This document shows, one piece after another, positions 1 to 9,429 of a DNA stretch of 64,000 bases. Below the pieces are notes generated by a model. It was not told the origin of the DNA and did no database searches. It saw only the letters and a list, made by a program, of their open reading frames with translations. The DNA lies in assembly GCA_036725605.1 (NCBI GenBank), contig DAIMDW010000003.1:142864-206863 (forward strand). The letters are read 5' to 3'. Position numbers and translations under genes: made by a program. The first letter of the stretch is position 1, and the number at the start of each line of letters is the position of its first letter. This DNA comes from CALBTQ01 sp036725605. Its GTDB lineage: Bacteria > Lernaellota > Lernaellaia > Lernaellales > Lernaellaceae.

Positions 1-112
1 TTCCGGGGCTTTTCTTTTTATGCAGGTTATTGTATTTTTTTGCGACCGCCGTGGGGGAGCCGGTTGGTGTTGGGACCGTCTCTCCGTCCACAAGAACTTT
101 TCATCTACGCCG

Positions 113-130
113 TCGTCGAGCGCTCGACGA
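113..130. promoter_or_regulatory. perfect 18-bp palindrome upstream of protease gene
   Basis: The sequence TCGTCGAGC/GCTCGACGA is a perfect inverted repeat with no spacer, ending 29 bases before the protease start codon. It could be an operator or an mRNA 5'-end hairpin. No T-run follows, so it does not look like an intrinsic terminator. The role is unproven. Confidence 0.35.
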
Positions 131-159
131 ACGCATAAAGGTCTTAGCGGAGAGGTGGA

Positions 160-3100
160 ATGAAATTCCGGTTGCCGTTTATTTTTCTGTCATTGCTGCT
201 CATCATACCCACCGGTGCGTCGGCATTCGACATCCTTTCGATGACCCCCAATTTCGGCACGCATCTGGTTCGTACCGAAACTCCGTTGACTGTGGTTTTC
301 GAAACGTCCATCGATCCGGAAACGCTCGATGAAGATTCGTTTGCGATCGCGCCACTCGGCCACGACAAGGAAATTTCCGGCGTCCTGAGCCTGGCGACAA
401 CCAATGTGGAAAACGACACCGTCGTTTTTACGCCCGACACGCTCTGGCCCTTCGGCCGTCGGTATCGGCTGACAATCGGCGCTTCGTTGCTCAGCGCCAC
501 GGGCGAACCGTTTGACGGCGACCTGCCCTACAACGGTATTTTCGTCGCCAACATTGCCCGGGATCATCGCTGGCCGAATATCGATCCGCTCAACCCGCCG
601 TCGCTGACCAATACATTCAACACGGCGTCGGTGTTTCTGGGATTCAATCCCTTCGCGCCGGAGGACGACGCCGAGCCCTGGCAGGTGCCGGGCATGAACG
701 CGACCGAAGCCTGGAAATACTCCACCGGCAGCCCGGAGGTCATCATCGCGGTAATCGATACGGGCTTGCTCAATTACAGCGACGGCGAATTTCGCAAGAA
801 TATCTTCATCAACGCCGGCGAATTGCCGCTGCCCGAGGTCAACGGCGAAACGTGCGAGGAATACGACTGCAACGGCGATGGCCGCTTCGATGTCGACGAT
901 TACCAAAACGACACGCGCATCGGCACGCCGGGAACGCGCAATGCGGCTCAGCTCATTGCGACCTTTTCCGACGGATTCGACGACGACGGCAACGGCTTTG
1001 TCGACGACATTGCCGGGTGGGATTTTCTGCGCGACGTCAATGAAGCGCTTGGCAGCAACTCGTTGCCCTTGGGCATCCATGGACATTGGCAAGTGGACGT
1101 GGCGGTCGCCCGCTACGAAAACGGCGGCGGCTATTACGTCGGCGCCTGCCCCGAATGCCTGGTGCTGCCGATCCGCATTTCGTCCGGCTTGTTCTCCGAA
1201 TTCGGTGCGCTGAGTCAGGCGGCCGATTACGCCAACCTCATGGGTGCGTCGGTGCTCAGCCACGCCGGCGCGAATTTCACCTGGTCGCGTGACATGCACC
1301 AAGCATTCATCGACGCCTACGACGATGGCGCGATCAGCCTCGGCGTGACCAACGACGAAATGAGCTTTCATCATTGGATGCCCTACGCCGGCGAAGACGC
1401 GATGGCCGTCAAATCGATTCTGCCCATGTCGCCGATTCAGTTTCCCTCGGGCGTCAACGGCGAGGACTACGCCTTCACCGAAGCCTGGTGCACCGGTTTC
1501 GGTTCACACACCGTGCTCTCGCTTCCCTCCGGTTCGGTGTGCACGTCCGAAACCGTCGCCACCTCGTCGGGCTTTTTCGCGCTGCTGTTCGCCTACGCCC
1601 ATCAACGCGGCATCGACCTGGAAGCCGACGAAGCCAAGCAAATCATGACCATGACCGCTTATGACATCAGCGAACGCTGCTTTTCCATCATCCAGCTAGG
1701 CCGGGAATGCCAGGAAGGATACGACGTGCATTTCGGCTACGGCCGGCCGGACATGGGCCGCGCGTTGGCCGCGCTGGGCGATCCGGATTTCGGTCTGGAA
1801 CCGAAAATTCCGCCGGTCGTGCGCATCACGGCGCCGGAATGGTGGACCACCTTCGATCCGCAAAACGAACCGTACGTCGATGTTGTCGGCCGCATCAGCG
1901 CGCGCACGACGCCCTTCCATTGGTCGGTACAGGTCGCCAAAGGAAACGAGCCGCTGGAGGATGAGTTCGTCGAAGTCGATAGCGGTGATGCCTATGAGGC
2001 GATCGAGGGCGTGATCACGTCCATCCCGTTGGACGATTACTTCTCCGCCGAATGGGCCTCGCGCCCGGTCGATGGGTATTTTGCGTTCGACGTCACCCTG
2101 CGCGTGCAGGCTTTTTACCTGGCCGGCGACGACGAACCGGTGATCGGCGAAATGCGCAAGTCCATCAGCGTGCACACCGACGACAACCCCGACAACGGTC
2201 TGATGCCGGGCTTCCCCGTGTACATCGGCGCTTCCGGCGAATCCTCACCGCTGCTTTACGACCTGGACGGCGACGCCGACCATCGGTTGGAAATCATCTT
2301 CGGCACCGGGGCCGGCCGGTTGGTCGTGCTCAAATACGATGCGCAAAGCGGCGAGTATCGCGACATGCCCGGCTTTCCGTTGGATCTGACCGGCGGCAGC
2401 CGACCGGCGCACTTCGGCATTTTCGCCTCGGTGGCCGTGGGCGATCTGTTCGGCGACTCGACGCCGGAGATCGTTGTCGCCACGCTCGGCGGCTTTGTTT
2501 ACGCGATCGATCCGCTGGCCGTGCCCGACGGAGAATGGCTGTTGCCCGGTTTCCCGGTCGCCGCCGACGAGCCCGATCCGTCCACGGTGCTCGGCTACGG
2601 TCTGGGCAACGGTTTCATGTCTTCGCCGGTGCTGGCCGATCTCGATCTGGACGGTATACTGGAAATCGTCATCGGTTCAGTCGATCAGAAAGTGTACGTT
2701 TGGAAACCGGCAAAAGCGCCCGGCGCCGTTGCCCCGCTTTCCGGCTGGCCGGTGCTGGTGCGCGCCGACGAAGGACTGGTCGCGCCCGAGAAAGAATGCA
2801 CCGGCAACACGATCCCCAACGCCATTTTCGGTACGCCGGCGGTGGGCATCCTCGATCCGCATCACGAGGATCCGCACATCAGCACGTATTCGTCGGTGTT
2901 GGTGGCGACCAACGAGGAGTGCCCCAACGATGGGAATTTGCTGACCGGCCGCATCTACGCCATCTACCACGACGGCATGGATCACGACGGCGGTCCGTTC
3001 CTGCCGAACTGGCCGGAGAAACCCAAACACGCGTCGAACGTGCTGCCCTATTTCAATATCATCGGCGGCGTCAGCGGCTCGCCCGCCGTGTACACGCGCG

Positions 3101-4239
3101 ACGGCGACACGGTGATCGCCCTGGGCACCACGTTGTGGACGCCGGTTATTCTCCATTACGCCAACGACACGATATTGATGGAGGACATCACCAACGCCGC
3201 GTCGATCAATACGGCCGGTTCACCGACTCTCTCGGCCATCGCGCCGGACGAGGAGCCGCTCTTTTTGCTGCCGACGGTCGGCGTGCTCCAGTTCTCCAGC
3301 GAAGGCGTCAAGCTGCTCAAGACCATGGTCGTCGGCCACACGCTCGACAGTCCGTATCGGAAAAAATTCCGCGGCTTGTTCGGCGACATCCCGCTGATGC
3401 TCAACTCGGTGTCGGCCGACCTGGACGCCGACGGCGAACGGGAAATCGTTTCGGGCACCGGCGACTTGTTGGTGCATGCGCAAAAAGGCAACGGCTCCGA
3501 AGTGGAAGGCTGGCCCAAGTACACGCAGAAATGGACGCTGGCCTCGCCCGCCGTCGGTGACGTGGATGCCGACGGCAAGGTGGAAGTCGTGGCGCATACG
3601 CGCGAAGGGTACCTGTATGCCTGGGAAAGCGTGGGCGACGTTTGTCCGGACGGCGCGATGAATTCCGACTGGCCGCGCTTCCATCACGACGAGCACAACA
3701 GCGGTTACTACGGAAACGACGTTCTGCCGCCCGGACGCGTAACCGACCTGACGGCGCAGGACAACGATCAAGGCTCGGTGCGCATCACCTTCACGCTGCC
3801 CGGCGACGATTGGTGGTGCGGTCGACCGCAGACGGTCGATATTCGTTACGCCGCCGATGCGGCCGACCTCAGCGATTGGGAAACCTTCAACGCAGCAACG
3901 GGAATCGAATACCAACCGCTGAATCAAAGCGCCGGCGCCGAAATTTCGTTGCTGCTGTCCGGCGCGATGAACGCGGTCGCGTTGTGCGCACGTGACGATG
4001 CGGGCAATGTTTCGCGCATCAGCAACGTCGCCGCCGTCGAGCCGTACACGCCGCCGGACGACGACACCGTCGACGACGATACCAGCGACGACGACACGAT
4101 CGACGACGACACGATCGATGATGACACGATCGACGATGATACAGACGACGACAGCGTCGACGACGACGATTCGTCGGATGACGACAATAATTCAACCAAC
4201 GACGATGACGACGATAATGACAATGGGTGCGGATGCTGA
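160..4239 (+). CDS. secreted subtilase-like (S8) protease with FG-GAP/VCBS-type repeats and Asp-rich C-terminal tail
   Basis: This is a 1359-aa exported protein. Residues 1-22 form a signal peptide (likely cut after ASA). Residues about 30-120 look like a Big_5/SbsA Ig-like domain. The S8 region has the Asp motif VIDTG (D200), a His in HGHWQ (H307) and a Ser in ATSSG (about S469). The His and Ser contexts depart from the usual HGTHVAG and GTSMAAP, so activity is likely but not certain. From about 700 to 1200 there are integrin-like repeats of the type D-x-D-x-D-G-x-x-E-I-V, usual in calcium-binding propellers. A fibronectin-like segment follows at about 1205-1285. The last 65 residues are DDDT-type repeats ending in GCGC. 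An AGAGGTGGA ribosome-binding site sits just before the ATG. The protein probably acts outside the cell or at its surface; the substrate is unknown. Confidence 0.8.
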   Translation: MKFRLPFIFLSLLLIIPTGASAFDILSMTPNFGTHLVRTETPLTVVFETSIDPETLDEDSFAIAPLGHDKEISGVLSLATTNVENDTVVFTPDTLWPFGRRYRLTIGASLLSATGEPFDGDLPYNGIFVANIARDHRWPNIDPLNPPSLTNTFNTASVFLGFNPFAPEDDAEPWQVPGMNATEAWKYSTGSPEVIIAVIDTGLLNYSDGEFRKNIFINAGELPLPEVNGETCEEYDCNGDGRFDVDDYQNDTRIGTPGTRNAAQLIATFSDGFDDDGNGFVDDIAGWDFLRDVNEALGSNSLPLGIHGHWQVDVAVARYENGGGYYVGACPECLVLPIRISSGLFSEFGALSQAADYANLMGASVLSHAGANFTWSRDMHQAFIDAYDDGAISLGVTNDEMSFHHWMPYAGEDAMAVKSILPMSPIQFPSGVNGEDYAFTEAWCTGFGSHTVLSLPSGSVCTSETVATSSGFFALLFAYAHQRGIDLEADEAKQIMTMTAYDISERCFSIIQLGRECQEGYDVHFGYGRPDMGRALAALGDPDFGLEPKIPPVVRITAPEWWTTFDPQNEPYVDVVGRISARTTPFHWSVQVAKGNEPLEDEFVEVDSGDAYEAIEGVITSIPLDDYFSAEWASRPVDGYFAFDVTLRVQAFYLAGDDEPVIGEMRKSISVHTDDNPDNGLMPGFPVYIGASGESSPLLYDLDGDADHRLEIIFGTGAGRLVVLKYDAQSGEYRDMPGFPLDLTGGSRPAHFGIFASVAVGDLFGDSTPEIVVATLGGFVYAIDPLAVPDGEWLLPGFPVAADEPDPSTVLGYGLGNGFMSSPVLADLDLDGILEIVIGSVDQKVYVWKPAKAPGAVAPLSGWPVLVRADEGLVAPEKECTGNTIPNAIFGTPAVGILDPHHEDPHISTYSSVLVATNEECPNDGNLLTGRIYAIYHDGMDHDGGPFLPNWPEKPKHASNVLPYFNIIGGVSGSPAVYTRDGDTVIALGTTLWTPVILHYANDTILMEDITNAASINTAGSPTLSAIAPDEEPLFLLPTVGVLQFSSEGVKLLKTMVVGHTLDSPYRKKFRGLFGDIPLMLNSVSADLDADGEREIVSGTGDLLVHAQKGNGSEVEGWPKYTQKWTLASPAVGDVDADGKVEVVAHTREGYLYAWESVGDVCPDGAMNSDWPRFHHDEHNSGYYGNDVLPPGRVTDLTAQDNDQGSVRITFTLPGDDWWCGRPQTVDIRYAADAADLSDWETFNAATGIEYQPLNQSAGAEISLLLSGAMNAVALCARDDAGNVSRISNVAAVEPYTPPDDDTVDDDTSDDDTIDDDTIDDDTIDDDTDDDSVDDDDSSDDDNNSTNDDDDDNDNGCGC

Positions 4240-4262
4240 TCCACCCGCAGAGGAATAGGAAA

Positions 4263-5459
4263 ATGAAACCGATTTTCTGGATAGTGTTGTTGTTGGTTCT
4301 GTTTTGCTGGTTACCCCTCGCCTGCGACGAAGAGGATGACTGCGATTGCGAAACGGATTGTCCATCCACCGACGATGACGCGACTGACGACGACGATTCG
4401 TCGACTGACGATGACGACGATAGCGCCGACGACGACTTCGTCGATCCGCAGGTGGAAATCACCGAACCGACATTGCTGCTGGATCCCGACGGTTCATTGC
4501 ACGGACGCGGTTGGGCGCGCACGCCGTTGATTCAATACAATCCCGAGTACATCCCCGATTATCTGAAATGGCGCGTCAAGGTGTGGGATCATTACACGAT
4601 CATCGCCCCGGACTTCGCCTTCGCCTTCAACATCGCCGACATTCAATACGCGACGTTCATCAGTTACGAACTCATCGATTTCAACGCCGGCACGATCACC
4701 AGCGGCGTCGACCTGCTGCTGGGCAGCCACGGCGGCATCCCGCTCACGCCGATGGAAACGACGCATTACGAATCGCGGCACGCGTTGTTCGACATCTCCT
4801 ATAACGAAGGCGTGCGCACGCTCACCGCGCAGGTCGATAAAACCCTGCTGGCCGTGCCGATGAGCTGCGACATCACCTTGACCCAGCCGGCGAATGACGA
4901 AAATGTCATCGCCGCCGCGCCCTTCAACGAAGCGGGCTACTTTTTCCTCGAGAACAAAACCATCGGCATGTCCGCCTCCGGCGAGGTCACGATCGGCGGC
5001 CAAACCTACACCTTCCATCCGGAAAATTCGTATGCGGTGCTCGACTGGGGACGCGGCGTCTGGCCGCACTCGCACGAATGGCACTGGGGCTTCGCCGCGG
5101 GCATCGTAGACGGCGACATCGTCGGGATCAACATCGGCGACGGTTGGTCGGACGATTCCCGGGGCACCTCGAACATTCAGAAATACCACGGCAAGGTGCA
5201 CAAACTGTTTCACGTCTATTTCGATTACGATCCCAACAACCTGATGCAGCCCTGGGAAGTGACCAGCGACGGCGATCTGCTGCGCGCCACGCTCACGCCG
5301 TTCTATCATCAAAAAGCCGGCATCATGACCAGCGGCCTGGGCATGCTGATCGATAAAATGTACGGCACATTCAGCGGCCGGATGACGCTGGACGACGGTA
5401 CGATCGTCGAGTTCGAAAACATCAACGGCTTCATCGAGCATTCCTTCCAGAAATGGTGA
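4263..5459 (+). CDS. DUF2804-family lipoprotein with Asp-rich linker
   Basis: This is a 398-aa protein. The chosen ATG follows an AGAGGAA ribosome-binding site and gives a clean lipoprotein signal ending LPLAC (C21). Asp follows the Cys directly; in E. coli this would favour inner-membrane retention. Residues 22-63 are Asp/Cys/Ser-rich (CDCETDC, then DDD runs). From about 64 onward the protein matches the DUF2804 pattern as I recall it: GRGWARTPL near the start, then a central LDWGRGVWPHSHEWHWG, NIGDGW, PWEVTSDG, and a final FSGRMTLDDGT...GFIEH. DUF2804 has no firmly known activity; a lipocalin-like beta-barrel fold is an inference. It starts 23 bases after the protease gene and is likely cotranscribed with it. 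Both carry Asp-rich segments. Confidence 0.75.
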   Translation: MKPIFWIVLLLVLFCWLPLACDEEDDCDCETDCPSTDDDATDDDDSSTDDDDDSADDDFVDPQVEITEPTLLLDPDGSLHGRGWARTPLIQYNPEYIPDYLKWRVKVWDHYTIIAPDFAFAFNIADIQYATFISYELIDFNAGTITSGVDLLLGSHGGIPLTPMETTHYESRHALFDISYNEGVRTLTAQVDKTLLAVPMSCDITLTQPANDENVIAAAPFNEAGYFFLENKTIGMSASGEVTIGGQTYTFHPENSYAVLDWGRGVWPHSHEWHWGFAAGIVDGDIVGINIGDGWSDDSRGTSNIQKYHGKVHKLFHVYFDYDPNNLMQPWEVTSDGDLLRATLTPFYHQKAGIMTSGLGMLIDKMYGTFSGRMTLDDGTIVEFENINGFIEHSFQKW

Positions 5460-5487
5460 TGTGTCGCATGCGGGCGAAGGAAAAAGC

Positions 5488-5952
5488 ATGACCGCTATCT
5501 TCATCGATGCCGACGCCTGCCCGGTGAAAAATGAAATCTACCGCGCCGCCGCCAAATACGGTCTAACCGTGCACGTGGTCAGCAACGCCCGGATGAACGT
5601 GCCGTCCGACGATCGCATCCGCCTGGTGGTCGTCGGACGCGAGCCGGACGCCGCCGACGATTGGATCGCCGAACACGCAACGGCGGACGATGTGGTCGTG
5701 ACCGCCGACATTCCCCTCGCCGATCGCTGTTTGAAAAAAGGCGCGCGCGTGCTGGATATGCGCGGCGGCGAATTCACGGTCGATTCGATCGGCAACGCGC
5801 TGGCCATGCGCGAGTTGATGAATCATCTGCGCTTGATGGGCGAAATCGGCGGCGGGCCGCCGCCGGCGGGCAAGAAGGATCGCGCCAACTTTACCGCCAG
5901 ATTGCACCAGGTATTGCAGGCGATATTCAGCGCAAAAACGAAAACGCCGTAA
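5488..5952 (+). CDS. yaiI: YaiI/YqxD family protein (UPF0178)
   Basis: This is a 154-aa protein, the usual length for UPF0178. The N-terminus IFIDADACPVKNE is the family signature. VVTADIPLADRCL, an RGGEFT motif, the D-S-I-G-N-A-L stretch and a final FTARLHQVL follow in the expected order. The family is PIN-like and predicted to act on RNA, but no activity is established. The ATG at 5488 is preferred over an upstream GTG because GAAGGA lies seven bases ahead of it and the domain begins immediately. The gene ends three bases before the stop of the convergent gatD gene, with no room for a separate terminator. Confidence 0.88.
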   Translation: MTAIFIDADACPVKNEIYRAAAKYGLTVHVVSNARMNVPSDDRIRLVVVGREPDAADDWIAEHATADDVVVTADIPLADRCLKKGARVLDMRGGEFTVDSIGNALAMRELMNHLRLMGEIGGGPPPAGKKDRANFTARLHQVLQAIFSAKTKTP

Positions 5953-5955
5953 CCG

Positions 5956-7380
5956 CTATTTCAGATGCCGCAGAACGAACTCCTCGACCTCGGGCAACCC
6001 GCCCTGCATGATCAAATACCCGTTATGCGGCTCGCGCGGGGTGATTTCGTTGTTGATCGATGTGAGCATCAAGCGGCGAATTTCCTGCGGATCGTCGGTC
6101 TGACCCAGCACCCAGCACAACTTCATGTACGCCGTTTCCGGCAGCATGTTGTCCAGCGGAATAACACCCAGATCCAGCAGGTCGCGCCCGGTGTCGTAGA
6201 CGTACATCTGCGCGTAGCCCCACAGCGTCTGCACGGTCATGACCACGGTCATGCCCTTTTCCACCACGCGCCGCAACGCCGGATACAACGGCTTGTTGAC
6301 GTGCCCCAATCCGGTGCCGGCGATCACCAAACCGCGATAGCCCAGGTCGGCCAGCGAATCGATGATGTCCGGATTGAAGTTGGGGTAGTAGTACTGGATG
6401 GTAACCTTTTCCTCGAAGGTCGGGGTGATGATCGGCACGCGGCTTTTGTCGCGTCTCAGGAAGTTACTGGTCAGATAATTGAAGTGACTGGTCTGCCCGT
6501 TCAGTTCCGGATGCACGGTGGCCAACGGCACCGCGCCGATCGAGCGGAACGTCGAACGGTAGCTGGAATGCATTTTCCGGCAGCGGGTGCCGCGATGCAG
6601 CAAGTCGTATTTGTCCGAGGTCGGACCGAACATACACAGCATCACCTCGGCGATGTCGCATTCGGCGGCCGAGCGCACGGCGTTGATCAGATTGAGCGCC
6701 GCGTCCGACGACGGGCGATCCGAACTGCGCTGGCTGCCGACCAGCACGATCGGCACGGGCGAGTTGCGAACCATGAAACTGAGGATCGCGCCGGTGTGAT
6801 GCATGGTGTCGGTGCCGTGCCCGATCACGATGCCGTCCACGCCCTTCTCGATTTCCTGGCCGATCGCCTCGGCCAGCGCCTTGTACTGCATCGGTCCCAT
6901 GTTCTCGCTGAACACGCCGAACAACTTGTGCGTTTTCAGGTTCGCGATGTCGGCCAGTTCGGGCACCGCGCCGTACAACTCGCCGGGCGTAAACGCCGGA
7001 ATCACCGCGCCGGTGCGATAATCCAGCCGGCTGGCGATCGTGCCGCCGGTGCCGAGCAGCGTAACGTTCTTCTTACCCTTGTCGAAGGGAAAATCCTTCT
7101 CGGGAATCTTGTAGACCGCTTTGCGATAGCCGGTTTCGCGGATCGCGACGATCCGCTGCACGGCCACGCCGATGTTGTAGCCGTTGAACAGCTTCACCAC
7201 GATGTGCCAATCGTCGCAGGTTTCGTTGCGCGGCAGAATGACGCCCTCGAAGGTCGAATCCTCGTCGTTGGTAATGGCCACCTCGGACCACACGCCGACG
7301 TTGAAGCGCGCCAGTGTTTCTTTCGCCTGGCCGCGATATCCCTGGAACATGTCATCGCGTTCGACAGCCGCCGTGGTCAT
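5956..7380 (-). CDS. gatD: glutamyl-tRNA(Gln) amidotransferase subunit D (archaeal type)
   Basis: This 474-aa protein is the glutaminase subunit of the GatDE amidotransferase, which converts Glu-tRNA(Gln) to Gln-tRNA(Gln) in the cytoplasm. An N-terminal SH3-like domain (about 25-85) precedes an asparaginase-type domain. Active-site motifs are clear: TGGTIAS (T114), HGTDTM (T190, D191) and RKMHSS (K269), matching the Thr-Thr-Asp-Lys set known in archaeal GatD. It overlaps the end of gatE by four bases and is translationally coupled to it. GatDE is normally an archaeal hallmark, while bacteria use GatCAB, so this is an unexpected gene in an otherwise bacterial window. A plain L-asparaginase is excluded by the N-terminal domain and the gatE partner. 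Confidence 0.93.
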   Translation of the reverse strand: MTTAAVERDDMFQGYRGQAKETLARFNVGVWSEVAITNDEDSTFEGVILPRNETCDDWHIVVKLFNGYNIGVAVQRIVAIRETGYRKAVYKIPEKDFPFDKGKKNVTLLGTGGTIASRLDYRTGAVIPAFTPGELYGAVPELADIANLKTHKLFGVFSENMGPMQYKALAEAIGQEIEKGVDGIVIGHGTDTMHHTGAILSFMVRNSPVPIVLVGSQRSSDRPSSDAALNLINAVRSAAECDIAEVMLCMFGPTSDKYDLLHRGTRCRKMHSSYRSTFRSIGAVPLATVHPELNGQTSHFNYLTSNFLRRDKSRVPIITPTFEEKVTIQYYYPNFNPDIIDSLADLGYRGLVIAGTGLGHVNKPLYPALRRVVEKGMTVVMTVQTLWGYAQMYVYDTGRDLLDLGVIPLDNMLPETAYMKLCWVLGQTDDPQEIRRLMLTSINNEITPREPHNGYLIMQGGLPEVEEFVLRHLK

Positions 7381-9296
7381 AGGTTGCCCTCCTCGAGCCG
7401 CTCTTTGATGTAAGTCACGACATCCTTGGCCGCCGCTTTGCCGTTGAGCATGTACACGGCCTGACCGGCGAGGTAGCGCAACGCTTTCTCATCCACGCCC
7501 GCTTCGACGACGTCGGCCATGCGCGTCAGCAACGAGTCGACCGCGCCGTGCCACTGCTCTTCGCTCGCCGGATCGATCCCCTCAGCCGCACAGGCTTCGG
7601 ACAGCGACATCCCCCCCTCCCGGGCCAGGCGCGCGGCCAGCGTGCGAATCGATTCGACGCCGATGCGACCGTCGGTATACAGATCGAATATTTCCACCCA
7701 CCGCTCGGGACGCAGGTTGCGCACCGGCACGTCGTTGCGGCTGAGCGCCTTGGCGCGTTGCCCAATTTCCACCGCGGCCAGCAGGCCGTCGACGCCGGTC
7801 TTCTCAACCACCTCGTCGACGATCTCCGCCGCGCCGGATCGAATCAAATAATGAATGGTCTGCGGCGGCACCCGCCATTCGCGATAACGTTCTTCGCGCT
7901 CCCACGGCGCGACCGGCAACTGTGCGCGCGCCGTCTCGATGCGCTCGGGATCGATGCGCGTGGGCGGCAGATCGGTGTCCGGGTACATACGATCCGGACC
8001 GGGTAGAATGCGCTCGAAGGTCGTGAAGCCGCCGATCAGCGCCTGGCGCGTTTCCTTGGGCACGCCCAGCGTGGCGTCGCCGAAGCGTAGGCGGATTTCC
8101 TCGACGGCGGTGCGACAATCGGTTTCCGGCCCCCATACGAGGAAGAAATCGTCGTTCTCGGTAACCTGCAAGCGTCGCCGCAACCGTTCGACCGTGCGGT
8201 GGATGCGCGGGAATTCCGGCAAGCGATTGCTGCCGATCACGATCGGCGGTTGATCGAGGCAGGCGATGACGCGAATGCGTCCGGACAGCTCATCGAGGAA
8301 CGTCACGCCCGGTTGCGTCGGATGCAGCGCCAGATCGTGCACGCCCTTGATGCAAGCGCCGTAGATGCGCCCGCCGGCCGCCAACGCCTTTTGCATGTAA
8401 TCGATTTCGACGCCGGCCAGAATGTTGCTGACGTCGGTGAAATTCATTTGAATCTTGTCCGGCGCATCCAAACCGCGTTCGTGCAACGTGTCGCGCAGGC
8501 GGAGCAGGTTGATCTGCCGAATCGCCTCGTTGTGCACCAGTTTGACGGCATAGGGAGCGCGCGGCACGCCCTTGATTTCCACCCGGCTGCCGCCGCGCAC
8601 GCTGACGTTGATATCCTGGCGCGCCGCACCGATGCCCGTGCGCACCAGTTTCGTCGAGCGCGCCACCTGCCCGATGAGCAAAATCGCGTCGCGCACTTCG
8701 GCGGGTGTACGCAGATCCGCACCGGTCACGGTTTCGGTCAGCGGCACGCCGAGACGGTCGGTGCGGAAAACGATCTGGTGCCCCTCGTCGCGCACCTCGC
8801 GGCACGAATCTTCCTCGATGGAAAGATGCGTCACGTTCAGCCGGCGTCCTTTAAAAGGTAAGAAACCGTTGACGCCGATGATCGCCGTGCGCTGGAACCC
8901 GGTCGGGATACTGCCGTCCAGATACTGTTTGCGCGCGATGTGCACCTCGTCGATGATGTCCATGTTCATCATCAGGCACAGGCGAATGGCAATGTCGATC
9001 GCCTCGGGATTGATGAGGAACGGCGGTGTATCGTCCATCTCATAAGTGCAGACGTTGAGCCGGTTGAGCAGATAGAGAATCTCTTTTTTGGTCTTGAACT
9101 CCATCAGCGCCGTGCCGTCGTATTCGCCCAGCTCGCTGAGCGTCGGCCGCATGTGGCGCAACACCTCGCCGTCGTGCGTTTTGGTATACAAACCGGAGGG
9201 ACAACGACAAAACAGCTTTTCCTTCGTTAAAAGCTGCTGGTGAACCTCCAGCCCGGAGATAAGCCCTACCGCTTCGTAATCGAGTTGTTCAATCAT
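7377..9296 (-). CDS. gatE: glutamyl-tRNA(Gln) amidotransferase subunit E (archaeal type)
   Basis: This 639-aa protein is the tRNA-binding kinase/transamidase partner of GatD. The GatB-like core begins VGLISGLEVHQQL and includes FCRCP and DTPPFLINPEA. The H-L-S-I-E-E-D-S motif, typical of GatB/GatE catalytic cores, lies near residue 160. An AspRS-like insertion, which separates GatE from GatB, is recognisable around residues 290-410 (VTFLDELSGRI..., VWGPETDC...). The C-terminus (about 480-639) is the helical plus YqeY-like tail that reads the tRNA elbow. Length agrees with archaeal GatE (about 620-630 aa) and exceeds bacterial GatB (about 480). It is the first gene of a two-gene operon with a promoter at 9329-9357. 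Confidence 0.93.
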   Translation of the reverse strand: MIEQLDYEAVGLISGLEVHQQLLTKEKLFCRCPSGLYTKTHDGEVLRHMRPTLSELGEYDGTALMEFKTKKEILYLLNRLNVCTYEMDDTPPFLINPEAIDIAIRLCLMMNMDIIDEVHIARKQYLDGSIPTGFQRTAIIGVNGFLPFKGRRLNVTHLSIEEDSCREVRDEGHQIVFRTDRLGVPLTETVTGADLRTPAEVRDAILLIGQVARSTKLVRTGIGAARQDINVSVRGGSRVEIKGVPRAPYAVKLVHNEAIRQINLLRLRDTLHERGLDAPDKIQMNFTDVSNILAGVEIDYMQKALAAGGRIYGACIKGVHDLALHPTQPGVTFLDELSGRIRVIACLDQPPIVIGSNRLPEFPRIHRTVERLRRRLQVTENDDFFLVWGPETDCRTAVEEIRLRFGDATLGVPKETRQALIGGFTTFERILPGPDRMYPDTDLPPTRIDPERIETARAQLPVAPWEREERYREWRVPPQTIHYLIRSGAAEIVDEVVEKTGVDGLLAAVEIGQRAKALSRNDVPVRNLRPERWVEIFDLYTDGRIGVESIRTLAARLAREGGMSLSEACAAEGIDPASEEQWHGAVDSLLTRMADVVEAGVDEKALRYLAGQAVYMLNGKAAAKDVVTYIKERLEEGNL

Positions 9297-9328
9297 GGTC
9301 CTCTCGTTCGCGGATACAAAATCGCGTT

Positions 9329-9357
9329 ATGCTAATCCCTCTCACGCCAAGAGTCAA
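9329..9357 (-). promoter_or_regulatory. sigma70-like promoter of gatE-gatD
   Basis: On the minus strand TTGACT is followed, after exactly 17 bases, by TAGCAT, which lies about 33 bases before the gatE ATG. Its position between gatE and the next minus-strand gene fits a dedicated promoter for the gatED operon. Confidence 0.6.
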
Positions 9358-9429
9358 AACGCATTATTAATAGATATTATTAGTGTCTATTACACGTTAT
9401 CATAAGACTTCACGAGGAAGGTCGAAGTT

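Noticed and set aside
5965..7413. Long open frame (482 codons) opposite gatD
   Set aside because: It is rich in His/Arg/Gln and has no recognisable domain, while the other strand encodes a textbook GatD with all active-site residues.
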